DNA of 64,000 nucleotides from CAZHHH01 sp052400685 (lineage in GTDB: Bacteria > Bacteroidota > Bacteroidia > Bacteroidales > Marinilabiliaceae), in NCBI GenBank assembly GCA_052400685.1, contig JBQTGJ010000001.1; one strand, written 5' to 3'. Positions 52,447 through 61,655 of the stretch are shown here, piece by piece. The position numbers and the translations under genes were made by a program. Positions within the stretch are counted from its first letter, which is position 1. Each line of letters starts with the position of its first letter. The notes under the pieces were generated by a model. It did no database searches and had not been told where the DNA came from. It worked only from the letters and a program-made list of their open reading frames with translations.

Positions 52447-52479
52447 AAAAGAGATTGGCTTTTCAAGCCAATCTCTTTT
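52447..52479 (+). terminator. Terminator of the CotH gene
   Basis: AAAAGAGATTGGCTT / AAGCCAATCTCTTTT (52447-52461 with 52465-52479), 3-nt loop; a long symmetric stem that can also work on the other strand. Confidence 0.85.
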
Positions 52480-52544
52480 GTTTATTACTGTTCGGGCTGC
52501 CATTGTTCTTCATTAATTTATTAGTCCTGAACGGGTATATTATA

Positions 52545-52576
52545 AACATGATGGGTGGCGCCCATTATGTTTTTTT
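52545..52576 (+). terminator. Second terminator-like hairpin, no gene in front
   Basis: AACAT-g-ATGGG / CCCAT-t-ATGTT with a 5-nt loop and T7. It stands 66 bp after the previous terminator with no ORF between, so it may be a back-up or end an unannotated small transcript. Confidence 0.5.
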
Positions 52577-52926
52577 ATGCAAAAGACCAGGTCAGGCGAA
52601 TTTTTAGCTTCGGTATGTAAACAAATTATTACTTTTATTCCTGATAAATAAAGAACTTCGCTTTTACGGGTTTTGAATGTATAAACCATGCCGTTTACGA
52701 CTGACGAATATGCTGCTAATGCGTAATGGCTGGGATGACATCAACTGAAATATTGAGAACCGGTACCGTCCGTCATTTTTTGGCGGGAAATAATAGTTAA
52801 CGTCAGATTTTTAAACAGATGAAGCGAACCATGATAAAGTATTTCTCACACAGGGAAATGTTTATACGGCGAGTTTCATATGACCATTAAAAGGAAAATT
52901 TATAAACACATTAAAGGAATAAGAAA
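52577..52926. other. Intergenic region upstream of pdxB
   Basis: No gene. At 52863-52910 a stretch resembles the 5' leader of the CotH gene (50991-51033): both carry TAT-CGGCGAGTT-CAT, then CATTAA and an A-rich run ending at the start codon. Meaning unknown. Confidence 0.3.
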
Positions 52927-54051
52927 ATGAAAATTGTTGCCGACGATAAGATATTATATATCAAAGGGGCTTTGGAGCCCTATGCTGATGTGGTGTATAA
53001 AGAAGGGAAAGCCATTACGGCCGAAGATGTTAAGGATGCCGACGCGTTGTTGGTCAGGACCAGGACCAAATGCAATGGTGAATTATTGTCCGGTTCGTCG
53101 GTACAGATGGTGGCCACAGCAACGATAGGTACCGATCATCTGGATACGACATGGCTTGAGGGTGCCGGTATTGAGTGGGCCAATGCCCCGGGATGTAACT
53201 CCGGCTCGGTCCGTCAATATATTGCTTCCATATTATCGCATCTTATATTGGACGGGGTCAATCCGGCTAATACGACGCTCGGTATTGTAGGTGTTGGGAT
53301 GGTTGGGTCAAAGGTCGCGCAACTGGCAGGTGCTTTAGGTTTTAAGGTGTTGTTGAATGACCCGCCACGGGCGCGTCGCGAGGGGGCCGATCTATTTACG
53401 CCACTACACGATCTGCTAAAGCAATCTGATATTGTCACTTTTCATACGCCATTGAATATGGCAGGGCCTGATAAATCTTTTCATTTGCTCGATTCATCGA
53501 CGGTAAAGCTGTTAAAGAAAGGGGCGGTGGTTATTAACTCGTCGCGTGGCGAAGTGACGCAGACCGAAGCCTTGCTTCATGGTCTTGAGCAGGGTATTAT
53601 TTCCCGATTGGTTCTTGATGTTTGGGAGAATGAACCGAATATTAACCCCGTTTTGCACGGTCGTGTATGGTTTGGAACGCCGCATATAGCCGGTTATTCG
53701 GCCGACGGAAAGGCCAACGGCAGTACGATGGCGGTGCAGGCGGTCAGCCGAAAGCTGAATCTTCCAACGGTTAACTGGCAGCCGTCGCACGTGCCAATGC
53801 CCGACAATACCACCATTCCGGCCCCCAATAGTATTGATACACCTCTTCAGATGGTTGCACAGGCCATTCTTGAGACCTACGATATTGCTGACGATTCGGA
53901 GCGACTGCGGCGCACACCAGATTTATTCGAGCAGTTACGGGGCAGTTATCCGGTAAGGCGTGAGTTTCAGTTGTGGAAAGTTGAAACACGACATAATTAT
54001 CCGGCCGCAGCGCTTCGTCTTTTCAAGGATTTGGGGTTTCAATTGGTTTGA
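52927..54051 (+). CDS. pdxB: 4-phosphoerythronate dehydrogenase
   Basis: Oxidises 4-phosphoerythronate with NAD in de novo pyridoxal 5'-phosphate synthesis. 374 residues. D-2-hydroxyacid dehydrogenase fold: ATATIGTDHLDTTWL, NAPGCNSGSVRQYIAS, Rossmann loop LGIVGVGMVGSKVAQLA, VINSSRGEVTQTEAL (catalytic Arg), VLDVWENEP (Glu) and GTPHIAGYSADGK (His). The PdxB-specific C-terminal dimerisation domain follows from about 290. The organism therefore likely uses the DXP-dependent B6 route. Confidence 0.93.
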   Translation: MKIVADDKILYIKGALEPYADVVYKEGKAITAEDVKDADALLVRTRTKCNGELLSGSSVQMVATATIGTDHLDTTWLEGAGIEWANAPGCNSGSVRQYIASILSHLILDGVNPANTTLGIVGVGMVGSKVAQLAGALGFKVLLNDPPRARREGADLFTPLHDLLKQSDIVTFHTPLNMAGPDKSFHLLDSSTVKLLKKGAVVINSSRGEVTQTEALLHGLEQGIISRLVLDVWENEPNINPVLHGRVWFGTPHIAGYSADGKANGSTMAVQAVSRKLNLPTVNWQPSHVPMPDNTTIPAPNSIDTPLQMVAQAILETYDIADDSERLRRTPDLFEQLRGSYPVRREFQLWKVETRHNYPAAALRLFKDLGFQLV

Positions 54052-54108
54052 CGTGATGAGGATGATGCCATACGCCTTGTAAATAATATTGTTCCAAACA
54101 GAAATGCG

Positions 54109-54699
54109 ATGGAAAAATATCGCAATAAATACCGTATTCCTTCAGCCCGGTTACAACATTGGGATTATGGCACCAATGGGGCCTATTTTATAACCATTTG
54201 CACCGCGCATCGCCGGCATTATTTTGGCGCAATTGTTCAGAAAAGATTAATTGCATCAGAATTGGGTATATTGGCCCAACAATATTGGATGGAAATCCCC
54301 AATCATTTTTCATTTATTGAATTGGGTCGTTTTGTCGTAATGCCCAATCACGTGCATGGTATTTTAATTGTTGATAAAAAAATGAACGTATCAACCGACG
54401 TTCCACCCGTTTCGCCAACCCCACCACCCGATGTGCCAACCCCGGCCCCGCCCCCGACCAATAAAACGGGTGGTTTTGCCGGAAACAAAAATCCAATGAT
54501 TCATGAAAATATATCGCGAATTATCCGATGGTACAAAGGACGATGTTCATTTGAAATGCGAAAAATAAATAACGGTTTTGGGTGGCAAACGCGTTTTCAC
54601 GATCATATCATTCGTAACCATGCCGAATACAAACGTATTGACCAATATATTGCCAATAATCCCGCGAAATGGGATGATGATACGTTTTATATCGAATAA
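54109..54699 (+). mobile_element. REP-associated (IS200-like Y1) transposase gene
   Basis: 196 residues of the Y1_Tnp/HUH family. HUH metal motif in MPNHVHGI (H81, H83); candidate catalytic tyrosine Y142 in IRWYKGR; C-terminal signature WQTRFHDHIIRNHAEYKRIDQYIANNP, typical of RAYT proteins. Between the two halves lies a Pro/Thr-rich insert (about 98-120) built from short degenerate repeats. RAYTs are usually single-copy, domesticated and tied to palindromic REP sequences. I find no insertion-sequence ends or target duplication at its borders. It follows pdxB by 57 bp. Confidence 0.85.
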
Positions 54700-54734
54700 A
54701 TGAATGTGGGATATTTGAAATCGTGAACCATCAT

Positions 54735-55340
54735 TCAATACCACAAAATGGTGATGATTGTAATGATAACGCCCAGCAAAAAACCGGTATATATTTGTGA
54801 TGGTTTATGGGCTCCCAGTTCCAGACGGGCCGAGGCGGTGATACCTGCAACCATCAGCAGCAGTATCAGATAAAGCGTTAAATCGAGGTTATAACGGATT
54901 GACAAGGCTATAATTAAACCGACGATGCCACCTATGCCCAGCATGTGAAGACTGATTTTCCAAAAGGTGGTAATAATGGCCGATATCGTTATTGCCAGCA
55001 GTGAGGCGAATAAGAAATGATTGATGACCCCCGATAATCCCATTTTTCGCAGTAGAACCAATCCCAGGTAGTTGAATACGGCGGTGACGACCAAAGGCAA
55101 AAGCCGTTCGCGGGCCGTCTGCATGTTAAACGTTTGTATGATGCGAAACTGGTAAAACAACGGCAACAGCGATGCAGGCAGAATTAATGTGGCAAGCAGT
55201 ACCGTGATATATATGACCCGCTGTGCGTCGAAGGATAAGAATGACAGATGCGTCCCCGAATTAAAGATGATGAAAATGCCCAGCAGTGGCATCAGCATTG
55301 GATGAAACAGAAATGATATAATCCGGCTCAGTGATTTCAT
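54735..55340 (-). CDS. PAP2-like membrane protein, catalytically degenerate
   Basis: 201 residues, six predicted membrane helices. Near the end RLELGAHKPSQIYTGFLLG imitates the third motif of type-2 phosphatidic acid phosphatases (R-x5-H-x3-D), but the Asp is Gln, and the K-x6-RP and PSGH motifs are not found (WKISLHMLG stands at the second position). So the fold is probably PAP2-related without the standard chemistry. It begins 8 bp after rpoN's stop on the minus strand and is co-transcribed with it. Confidence 0.65.
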   Translation of the reverse strand: MKSLSRIISFLFHPMLMPLLGIFIIFNSGTHLSFLSFDAQRVIYITVLLATLILPASLLPLFYQFRIIQTFNMQTARERLLPLVVTAVFNYLGLVLLRKMGLSGVINHFLFASLLAITISAIITTFWKISLHMLGIGGIVGLIIALSIRYNLDLTLYLILLLMVAGITASARLELGAHKPSQIYTGFLLGVIITIITILWY

Positions 55341-55348
55341 GTTATGAT

Positions 55349-56806
55349 TTAAAGTTCTTTTCTTAATCGTGCAACGGGTATGTTTAGTTGTTCCCTGTAT
55401 TTGGCAACGGTTCGTCGGGCTATATTATATGATTTCTCTTTCAGTATTTGTGCCAATCGATCGTCGGTCAGCGGTTTGTGTTTGTCCTCATTGGAAATGC
55501 ACTCTTCCAGTATCTTTTTTATTTCGCGGGTACTCACCTCTTCGCCGCTATCGGTTTGTAGTCCTTCGGAGAAGAAGTATTTTAAAGGGAAGATGCCAAA
55601 ATGTGTTTGTATGTATTTGCTGTTCGACACCCTCGAAATGGTTGAGATGTCGAGGTTGGTGATGTCGGCAATGTCTTTTAAAATCATGGGGCGCATACGG
55701 GTTTCATCCCCTTCAACAAAATAGTCTTTTTGATAGTTGAGGATGGCTTCCATCACCGTCATAAGGGTGTTTTGTCGTTGTTTAATGGCATCGATAAACC
55801 ATTTTGCCGAGTCCAGTTTTTGTTTGACAAACATCACCGCATCTTTCTGTTCGCGGCTTTGATTTTTTTTGTTGGACTGGTATTCGCTGAGCATCGTGGA
55901 GTAGGTGTTACTGACGCGAAGCTCGGGTATATTACGTGAGTTCAGGCTTAACTGAAACTGGCCGTCTTCCACCTCCAGAATGAAATCGGGAATGATGAGC
56001 TGGACGGCTTTGGTCATGGGGTTACTGTACGAACCACCGGGTTTGGGGTTGAGTTTAAGAATCTCGTCCATGGCATCTTTCAGATCATCATCATCAAGAT
56101 GCAGACGGCGGGCTATTTTGTCGTAGTGCTTACGTGTGAATTCCTCGAAATGATGTTTCAGAATCAGGTAAGCATTGGCCACAACCGGATTTGTCTGGTC
56201 TTTTTTTGCCAGTTGAAGCAACAGACATTCTTTCAGGTCGCGGGCACCTACGCCCGGCGGGTCAAAGTCCTGCACCACTGCCAGTATCTCAAGTGCTTCG
56301 CGTTCGCTGATCTCCAGGTTTTGAGAAAAAGCCAGATCGTCAATGAGCTCATCTACTTCGCGGCGCAGATAGCCATCTTCATCAATATTCCCAATGATGT
56401 ATTCCGCAATGTTGCGTTGACGTTCGTTGAGAATTCTCAGTCCCAGCTGGGCAATGAGGTTTTCATGAAATGTGGTGCCATTTGAAAACGGAATGTCTTC
56501 CTGCTTATCGTCCTTGGAATAGTTGCGTGCCTGTAATTTGTATGCCGGGATGTCGTCGGTACTGATGTAATCGTCAAACGAGATTTCATCTTTTTCTTCT
56601 TTGGGCTCACGTTCTTCAGGTTCCTCGTCGCCATATTCCGTACGCTCGTTATTTTCGTCGGCATATTCCAAAACAGGGTTACCCTCCATTTCTTCCTTGA
56701 TGCGTTGCTCAAGTTGAAACGTTGGTATCTCCAACAACTTAATCACCTGTATTTGCAGTGGCGATAGTTTCTGAAGCAATTTTTGTTGTAGACTCTGTTT
56801 TAGCAT
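55349..56806 (-). CDS. rpoN: RNA polymerase sigma-54 factor
   Basis: 485 residues. Region I: MLKQSLQQKLLQKLSPLQIQ (Gln/Leu-rich, activator contact). Region II: very acidic (about 48-95). Core-binding domain: NIDEDGYL, FDPPGVGARDLKECL. The HTH domain and the RpoN box ARRTVAKYRE near the C-terminus read the -24/-12 promoter. It needs AAA+ enhancer-binding proteins, none of which lies in this window. First gene of a two-gene operon with the PAP2-like protein. Confidence 0.97.
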   Translation of the reverse strand: MLKQSLQQKLLQKLSPLQIQVIKLLEIPTFQLEQRIKEEMEGNPVLEYADENNERTEYGDEEPEEREPKEEKDEISFDDYISTDDIPAYKLQARNYSKDDKQEDIPFSNGTTFHENLIAQLGLRILNERQRNIAEYIIGNIDEDGYLRREVDELIDDLAFSQNLEISEREALEILAVVQDFDPPGVGARDLKECLLLQLAKKDQTNPVVANAYLILKHHFEEFTRKHYDKIARRLHLDDDDLKDAMDEILKLNPKPGGSYSNPMTKAVQLIIPDFILEVEDGQFQLSLNSRNIPELRVSNTYSTMLSEYQSNKKNQSREQKDAVMFVKQKLDSAKWFIDAIKQRQNTLMTVMEAILNYQKDYFVEGDETRMRPMILKDIADITNLDISTISRVSNSKYIQTHFGIFPLKYFFSEGLQTDSGEEVSTREIKKILEECISNEDKHKPLTDDRLAQILKEKSYNIARRTVAKYREQLNIPVARLRKEL

Positions 56807-57170
56807 AAGTGATTTTGTATTGATGCCTTATCCCTGCAACAAAAATACTTTAATTTCGCTAATTAGGAAAAAAGAGAGGGGTTAAGACGTGGGAATATTC
56901 CTTAATGTCAATTTTTAAGGTGGAGGCAATCGCAACGTCATTCAAAATTTATGGCACCTTCATTAAGGTCGGGTTTTTAGCAGGCACCGGTTTTGTTGGA
57001 TGAAAAAGGATGTTTTGCTACTATCAATAATTTTTTTTATTTTCAAAAGAATCTTTCTTTGTATTCATGATATTGTGTTGATGTAGTTGCCTGATACGAT
57101 TCGTAATTTTAAAAAGTTGTTTGAGTGACCTTTCGGAGGCCTTTGTTTACGGGGCTTTCACGAGGGGGCA
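56807..57170. other. Intergenic region upstream of rpoN
   Basis: Between the rpoN start and the second tandem array. No ORF or RNA gene that I can support; the rpoN promoter must lie here but is not clear. Confidence 0.3.
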
Positions 57171-57302
57171 AAAAGTATTGATACTTTTGCCCAAAAGGAT
57201 CAATACTTTTGCCTGAAAGTATCAATACTTTTCCCTAAAAGTATCAATACTTTTTATTGAAAGTATCGATACTTTCTTTTGAACGGATCAGGACTCTTTT
57301 TT
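57171..57302. repeat. 22-bp tandem repeat array (six units)
   Basis: Six contiguous 22-bp units (starts at 57171, 57193, 57215, 57237, 57259 and 57281). The core of units 1-5 is AAGTATCAATACTTT with small changes, a near-palindrome, followed by a T/C-rich tail. The last unit reads GGATCAGGACTC. That is the reverse complement of the GTCCTGATC core of the array at 16421-16706, which has the same 22-bp period. No spacers. It lies in the gap between the 3' end of priA and the 5' end of rpoN. Confidence 0.9.
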
Positions 57303-57571
57303 TGGCCATTTAAAAAGTGATTGAAATTTGTTCTTTTTTGTGTTAAAAAATGGCTGTTTGATGTCTCGATATGTAACGTGAATTTATAAAACGGAATTTA
57401 GGGGTTTGTTGTATGTTGCCTTTTGGGAAGAAATAAATACACACTCATCAAAATGGATTAATGTATGGAAAGAAACCTGTTGGGGTTTTAACCGACGGAT
57501 GAATGTGGCATTTCTTTGGTACTAACAGCAGTCATAGATGTATCTTCCGATTTTATCGGCCGACCAAAATT

Positions 57572-60028
57572 TTAAAGCGGATCCACATCGGCTGCAACAG
57601 CCACATAGCGCCATCGTTGTTGCGACAGAATGGTGTTGATGCAGTTTTGCATGAGTTGTTTCGATTTAGTGACCGATGCTTTGCGTTCCATCTTGAGCAT
57701 GATTCGTTCCAGATACAGATCCTGGATCTTATTGATGGGTGGCATCTGAGGTCCTAATACGCGGCTGCCAAAGACTTTTCGTAATTCGTTGCCCAGCGCT
57801 ACCGCAGCCTGGTGGGTCACATTCTGATTTTTATGACGGATGGTCAGATGCACCAGCCGGTAAAAGGGCGGGTATTTGTAAGCCTGACGTTCCTCAATTT
57901 GTTGTTGGTAGAAAGCGGCAAAGTCGTTGCGTTTAACAAAATCGATGACCGGATGTTCGGGGTTGGATGTTTGCAGAACAACGGTGCCCCGGCGGTTTTT
58001 GCGTCCGGCACGGCCACTAACCTGTGCCATCATCTGGAAGCTGCGTTCAAAAGCGCGGAAATCGGGATTGTTAAGCATTCCGTCGGCGTTGAGAATGCCC
58101 ACCAGGCTGACGCGGTCAAAGTCCAGTCCTTTGGTGACCATCTGGGTGCCAACGAGTATGTCCATCTCTCCGTTTTCGAAGGATGAAATGATATTTTCGT
58201 AGCCTTTTTTGCTGCGTGTGGTATCTAAATCCATACGAGCCACCCGAGCTTCGGGAAACAATTGTTGTATTTCTTCTTCTACTTTTTGTGTGCCAAATCC
58301 GCGCAGTTCCAGCGATGGGTTGCCGCAGGCGGGACACGTGGTGAAGGTGGGGGTTGTGTAACCGCAGTAATGGCACACCAGATGATTGAGATGTTTATGG
58401 TAGGTGAGGCTCACGTCGCAGTGGGGGCATTTGGGGATGTGTGCGCACATGGTGCATTCCAGATAGGGTGCAAATCCGCGCCGGTTTTGAAACAGTATCA
58501 CCTGTTCCTTGCGATTGAGGGCCGTAGTCATGGCTTCTGTCAGGGCCGGACTGAACAAGCCCTTCATGGTTTTTCGGCGGCGGGCATCGCGGGTATCAAC
58601 CACCACTATGTCAGGGAGCTCAATGCCTTCGTAGCGGGTTGACAGCTCCACCAACTTGTATTTGCCCGTTTGGGCATTGAAGTAACTTTCGATGGACGGC
58701 GTGGCGGTGCCTAACAGTACATTGGCATTGAACTGCCGGGCCATCACCAGCGCCACATTACGGGCGTGGTAGCGCGGTGCCGGGTCGTATTGTTTAAAGG
58801 AGCTTTCATGTTCTTCATCCACAATGATGAGCCCCAGATTGGTGAATGGCAGGAAGATGGCCGAGCGGACGCCTAACACCACTTCGTAGCCATTGTGCTG
58901 AAGCAGGTTGTTCCACACTTCCACCCGTTCGGCATCGCTGAATTTGGAGTGGTAAATACCCAGTTTATCGCCAAAATGAGCTTTCAGACGGCTGGTGATT
59001 TGGGTGGTGAGGGCGATCTCAGGCAGCAGGTACAGTGCCTGCCGTCCTTGTTTTATTGCGTCGTCGATGAGGTGAATGTACAATTCAGTTTTCCCGCTGG
59101 AGGTCACGCCGTGAAGTAACACCGGCCGGTTTTCGTTAAACCCTTCCTTAACTTCATTGAGCGCTGTGTTTTGTTCGTCCGACAGCGGTTTTTTATCTTT
59201 TAACGTGTTCTCCCAATTGTCGAGACGTGATACCACGTGCTGGCTTTGCTGTAATATCTCTTTTTTAATGAGTTCGGCAATGGGAGCCGCGCTGCTGTCG
59301 CTGGCTGTCAGTAATTCTTTTTTTGCTATTTCACCTCCTTTTAATGCGGACTCCACGCCGCCGGACTTCTGCAAAAACGTCATAAGACAATGAAGTTGTT
59401 TGGGCGCCCGCTCCAGTTGTTCAAACCGAAGGCGTAAATCGTTTTCGTTATGAATGCCCGGGTGAAGCGATAAAAAAGGTTCTTTTTTGGGGCGATAGGA
59501 TTGTTGTATGCGTTCGTTTACGAATACCGCTTCCAGTTCAATGAGCTGTTTTACTATGGGGTAGCTGTTTTTGAGGCCGGTAACATCGTTGATTTCCTGT
59601 ATGGAAGCCTGTTTTTTACCGGAAAGAAAATCGAGTATTTCCGATTGTTTATTTGATAGCGGGCTTTCGGCCTCAAAGTCGGAATTGCAGGCAATGCGTG
59701 TTTCGCTTTCGAGTTTGAGACCCGATGGCAGTGCGGCTTTGTACACTTCGCCCAATGTGCATTGGTAATAGTCGGCAATCCACTGCCACAGTTGTAATTG
59801 GTCGGTTGTTATGACCGGCGCATCATCGAGCACCGACAAAATGGGTTTGGTTTCGTAGGCTTCGGGCGCTTTGTTGTGCAGACTGAATACCACGCCCGAT
59901 AGCATTCTTTTTTTCCCGAAGGAGACCACCACGCGGCAACCGGTCTGAACCTCATTTTTGAGTTCAGACGGTATTTCATAAGTGAATAATAGTGGAAGAG
60001 GAACAGGTAAAATAATATCGGCAAACAT
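57572..60028 (-). CDS. priA: Primosomal protein N' (replication restart helicase)
   Basis: 818 residues from MFADIILPVPLPLLFTYEIP; the Met at 60049 adds seven unlikely residues. 3' DNA-binding domain at the N-terminus, then an SF2 helicase: Walker A GVTSSGKTELYI, DEEHESSFKQYDP (DEEH box), LGTATPSIES, QVSGRAGRKNRRG. Two zinc sites between the helicase lobes: CTMCAHIPKCPHC and CHYCGYT...CPACG. It restarts stalled replication forks by loading DnaB. Monocistronic on the minus strand. Confidence 0.97.
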   Translation of the reverse strand: MFADIILPVPLPLLFTYEIPSELKNEVQTGCRVVVSFGKKRMLSGVVFSLHNKAPEAYETKPILSVLDDAPVITTDQLQLWQWIADYYQCTLGEVYKAALPSGLKLESETRIACNSDFEAESPLSNKQSEILDFLSGKKQASIQEINDVTGLKNSYPIVKQLIELEAVFVNERIQQSYRPKKEPFLSLHPGIHNENDLRLRFEQLERAPKQLHCLMTFLQKSGGVESALKGGEIAKKELLTASDSSAAPIAELIKKEILQQSQHVVSRLDNWENTLKDKKPLSDEQNTALNEVKEGFNENRPVLLHGVTSSGKTELYIHLIDDAIKQGRQALYLLPEIALTTQITSRLKAHFGDKLGIYHSKFSDAERVEVWNNLLQHNGYEVVLGVRSAIFLPFTNLGLIIVDEEHESSFKQYDPAPRYHARNVALVMARQFNANVLLGTATPSIESYFNAQTGKYKLVELSTRYEGIELPDIVVVDTRDARRRKTMKGLFSPALTEAMTTALNRKEQVILFQNRRGFAPYLECTMCAHIPKCPHCDVSLTYHKHLNHLVCHYCGYTTPTFTTCPACGNPSLELRGFGTQKVEEEIQQLFPEARVARMDLDTTRSKKGYENIISSFENGEMDILVGTQMVTKGLDFDRVSLVGILNADGMLNNPDFRAFERSFQMMAQVSGRAGRKNRRGTVVLQTSNPEHPVIDFVKRNDFAAFYQQQIEERQAYKYPPFYRLVHLTIRHKNQNVTHQAAVALGNELRKVFGSRVLGPQMPPINKIQDLYLERIMLKMERKASVTKSKQLMQNCINTILSQQRWRYVAVAADVDPL

Positions 60029-60537
60029 ATAATTTTTTTTAACCAGCACAAGCCTTGAAACTCCAACTGGACTTGATGATGTAAAGATATAAATATTGTA
60101 AGGATTCTTACTTTAAAACATGTGGCGTTGCTGATGAATCCTTTTAGGTGTTTTGTTTATGCGGTTGTACGTCAGAGTGATGCTGTTGTTTTGTTGTTAG
60201 TGTAAGACGCGGGTGCTGTTGCAGCAATGTTGTTTGTTGGTAAACTTATATTCCCGTTGTTTGTTTTTTGTTTCATGAGGGTTGATTTTGAAAGGAAACA
60301 GTGAAAATTGGTGTGTTGGTCACCAAAAAAGAGCTTTTCGTCAACATACATGAAAAAGATTGAGAAAACATTACGTAATTGTAATGGGTAAATTGTCATA
60401 ATTTCATAGAACGAAAAGTTACACAGCCTTAACATTCTCTTCAAATGGAATTGTTTTTGGAGAAGTATCTTTAACAACGCTAAAACGAACGACCGGGATG
60501 TAAAAAGTTAATTATCAATCTGCAAAATTCCTGTACT
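60029..60537. other. Intergenic region between divergent genes
   Basis: Separates priA (minus) from the unknown plus-strand gene. A 101-codon minus-strand frame inside it (60172-60477) has a biased, non-protein-like composition, so I do not call it. No RNA gene that I can support. Confidence 0.3.
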
Positions 60538-61218
60538 ATGACGAACTTCCGTTTTGAAAATCAGATTGACCAGAATGCCGTGCTTACGGAAGATACGCTT
60601 AATGAAAGAATTATTAAGCTTTGGTCAAAAGAGACGCTCTCGAATGAGCGTTTTTATCAAACAGGCTACGAAACGATATTGTATAACCAGAGCCATTATT
60701 ATGCCATAGAGACGGTGATAACGTCGGTTTTGCCATGGGATAAGGAGCTTTTACTTATAGGTTCGTCGGAGGCTTGTGTGGTTTTGAAGGAATTGGTGCA
60801 GAAGCATGCTATAGCCGGTCATTTAATGAGCGACGAAACCATCAACACCACCAATGTTGCCAATGCTTTGCAGTTTTATCCTGAAATTTCGCATGTATTG
60901 ATTCATATTGAATCGGCCGAATGGCTGGAACAATTTGCCATCGGCGATATTTTGAAGGCGATAATTCTGGCGGGTCGCGAGATAATTGTTAGTTGCGATG
61001 CTTCTGTTACGGGATTGGATGATGTTGTTAAAAGTATGATTGCCTATTTGGTGGGGCCGTTTGACGCCAGTGATGCGCAGTCGTTTGTGGTTGCCCGGCG
61101 CAACAAGCTGGTACAGACCGAAGGCAATGCCCGTAGCTTGCATTACGATTTGTATGCCAACTGGCAGTGGTCGATGCGCAAACGTACGTCGGTGATTGAG
61201 CCGATGGTGTTTCAATGA
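60538..61218 (+). CDS. Uncharacterised protein
   Basis: 226 residues, no signal peptide and no membrane helix, so cytoplasmic. The pattern LLIGSSEACVVLKELVQKHA, then ISHVLIHIESAEWL, then KAIILAGREIIVSCDASVTGL alternates strands and helices in the manner of an alpha/beta domain. It vaguely recalls the large domain of fold-type I aminotransferases (Ser/Gly loop, then a strand with Asp), but the PLP lysine is not visible. I do not recognise the family. It stands alone: promoter side open, terminator 34 bp downstream. Confidence 0.6.
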   Translation: MTNFRFENQIDQNAVLTEDTLNERIIKLWSKETLSNERFYQTGYETILYNQSHYYAIETVITSVLPWDKELLLIGSSEACVVLKELVQKHAIAGHLMSDETINTTNVANALQFYPEISHVLIHIESAEWLEQFAIGDILKAIILAGREIIVSCDASVTGLDDVVKSMIAYLVGPFDASDAQSFVVARRNKLVQTEGNARSLHYDLYANWQWSMRKRTSVIEPMVFQ

Positions 61219-61250
61219 AAGGTAGATTATTTTTTCTTGAATATAGCAGA

Positions 61251-61278
61251 GCGCCTCATTTTGAGGCGTTTTTTTTTG
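61251..61278 (+). terminator. Terminator after the unknown gene
   Basis: CGCCTCA (61252-61258) / TGAGGCG (61262-61268), 3-nt loop, then a run of eight or more T. Confidence 0.85.
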
Positions 61279-61655
61279 TGCCGATAACGGGGTGCTGTTT
61301 TTTTTTGCGTGAGGGATTGGAGTGAAAAGCCCACAGCGGTTGTCTGCCCGATGTGTGATATGAAGCCAAAACCATGATGTGCGGTTATTTTAGTGACGAA
61401 GTGGTGATTAGCGAGGACTTGCAACGTAAAGCCCGACCCGAGGAACGAGGGGCACGCCCTGCAAAGGAATGACGTATAACCGTTTTATGAGGTTTTAAAA
61501 GGATGACGTTTGAAACCGGGGGTTGGACGGAATATCTTTTAGGGCGTAAATGGAAGGTTTTTGCCGGTGGGTTTTAATTTTGAATAATTTGGGTTTATCT
61601 TTGCAATTTATTTGTAGTGAACTGAAGGCTTGAAATTTTTACAATTTATTATACA
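61279..61655. other. Intergenic region upstream of lysS
   Basis: Contains a 31-codon plus-strand ORF at 61377-61472 (MCGYFSDEVVISEDLQRKAR...) with high Arg/Glu content. I do not call it a gene, since the stretch around it (CGACCCGAGGAACGAGGGGCACGCC) is more like a GC-rich repeat. No clear promoter for lysS. Confidence 0.3.

Noticed and set aside
54052..54735. Complete insertion sequence around the RAYT gene
   Set aside because: No terminal inverted repeats, subterminal hairpins or target duplication seen at the borders.
60172..60477. 101-codon minus-strand ORF upstream of the unknown gene
   Set aside because: Composition is AT-driven, no domain, no ribosome-binding site, and it sits in a promoter region.
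61377..61472. 31-codon ORF before lysS
   Set aside because: Short and Arg/Glu-rich, with no supporting signal; the DNA looks like GC-rich repeat sequence.
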